NCBI GenBank assembly: GCA_002455755.1 | Contig: DKLL01000014.1 | Span: forward strand, 1-6,643 | DNA: 6,643 bases | Origin: Acinetobacter sp. UBA6641 | GTDB lineage: Bacteria; Pseudomonadota; Gammaproteobacteria; Pseudomonadales; Moraxellaceae | Reading direction: 5' to 3' | Part shown: positions 6,329 to 6,643 of the stretch, piece after piece | Layout of the letters: each line of letters opens with the position of its first letter | Position numbering within the stretch: the stretch's first letter is position 1 | Position numbers and translations under genes: made by a program | Notes under the pieces: model-generated | Seen by the model: only the letters and a program-made list of their open reading frames with translations | Database searches by the model: none | What the model was told of the DNA's origin: nothing

Positions 6329-6643
6329 TTAGCTTCCGCGATATGTGGAGTACGCAAATGGGCTGATCAGTAAAGGAATATGATAATGCTGTGACGCATC
6401 TTTCACCTGGAAATGAATGACCGCTTTAGGAAAAAAGGTTTCCAGTCCCAAAACATCAAAATAAGCAGAAGTGGCGAATTCAAGACTGTATTCACCTGCC
6501 TCAAATTCGGTTAAACCAAAATCTGTGACTCGGCCATCGGCATTGGTGGATGCTTCACCTAACAAACTGCCCTGTGCATTGAATAATTTAATCAGCACAT
6601 TGCCTGCTGGCTGACCCAAGTTAGTATCTAAAATATGGGTACT
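6329..6643 (-). CDS. uraH: 5-hydroxyisourate hydrolase UraH, N-terminal edge cut off
   Basis: A transthyretin-related protein of 104 visible residues. It hydrolyses 5-hydroxyisourate, the HpxO product, to OHCU. The frame is open from the window edge and begins STHILDTNLGQPAG, so only the first few residues (probably about two) are missing. Family hallmarks are the His of STH at the start, Arg in DGRVTDFG, TFFPKAVIHF, HYHIPLLISPFAYSTYRGS, and the C-terminal YRGS signature that separates UraH from transthyretin. The active-site His, Arg and the terminal YRGS are all present. It lacks a signal peptide as far as can be seen, so it should be cytoplasmic. The permease pseudogene follows 31 bases later on the same strand; the gene for OHCU decarboxylase is expected upstream, outside the window. 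Confidence 0.94.
   Translation of the reverse strand, partial: STHILDTNLGQPAGNVLIKLFNAQGSLLGEASTNADGRVTDFGLTEFEAGEYSLEFATSAYFDVLGLETFFPKAVIHFQVKDASQHYHIPLLISPFAYSTYRGS

Overview
The window looks like a purine (urate to glyoxylate) catabolism cluster from a gammaproteobacterium, most likely Acinetobacter or a close relative. This rests on moderately AT-rich DNA, short spacers, and gene content and order that I recall from that genus. I cannot confirm the genus without a search.

Layout, left to right. (1) 1-407 (+): the C-terminal part of an 8-oxoguanine/guanine-type deaminase. (2) 475-1364 (-): an EamA/DMT-type inner-membrane transporter gene broken by two in-frame stops and one frameshift. 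(3) 1533-2690 (-): hpxO, an intact FAD-dependent urate hydroxylase, followed by a strong terminator. (4) 2691-2902: a divergent intergenic region with two back-to-back sigma-54 type (-24/-12) promoter matches, one for each direction. (5) 2903-4419 (+): alc (allantoicase) and allA (ureidoglycolate lyase), ending in a bidirectional terminator shared with the next gene. (6) 4478-5191 (-): an intact Tsx-like outer-membrane channel with its own sigma-54 type promoter. (7) 5312-6297 (-): a NAT/NCS2-family xanthine/urate permease that is clearly a pseudogene, with two small frameshifts near the N-terminus and a large internal deletion. (8) 6329-6643 (-): uraH, 5-hydroxyisourate hydrolase, cut by the window edge near its N-terminus.

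How the genes fit together. Deamination of (oxo)guanine feeds the xanthine/urate pool. HpxO oxidises urate to 5-hydroxyisourate, which UraH hydrolyses to OHCU. OHCU decarboxylase and allantoinase are not in the window and presumably lie beyond the right edge. Alc cleaves allantoate to ureidoglycolate plus urea, and AllA releases glyoxylate plus a second urea. The Tsx-like channel would admit nucleosides or purines across the outer membrane.

Two things stand out. First, all three intergenic regions upstream of intact genes' start sites that I can inspect at this locus (hpxO, alc, Tsx-like) carry GG-N10-GC motifs in the right orientation and distance, suggesting nitrogen-type sigma-54 control. 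Second, both inner-membrane transporter genes are decayed while every enzyme and the porin remain open, so purine uptake at this locus has apparently been lost or taken over elsewhere. No mobile element, CRISPR array, tRNA or rRNA was seen.
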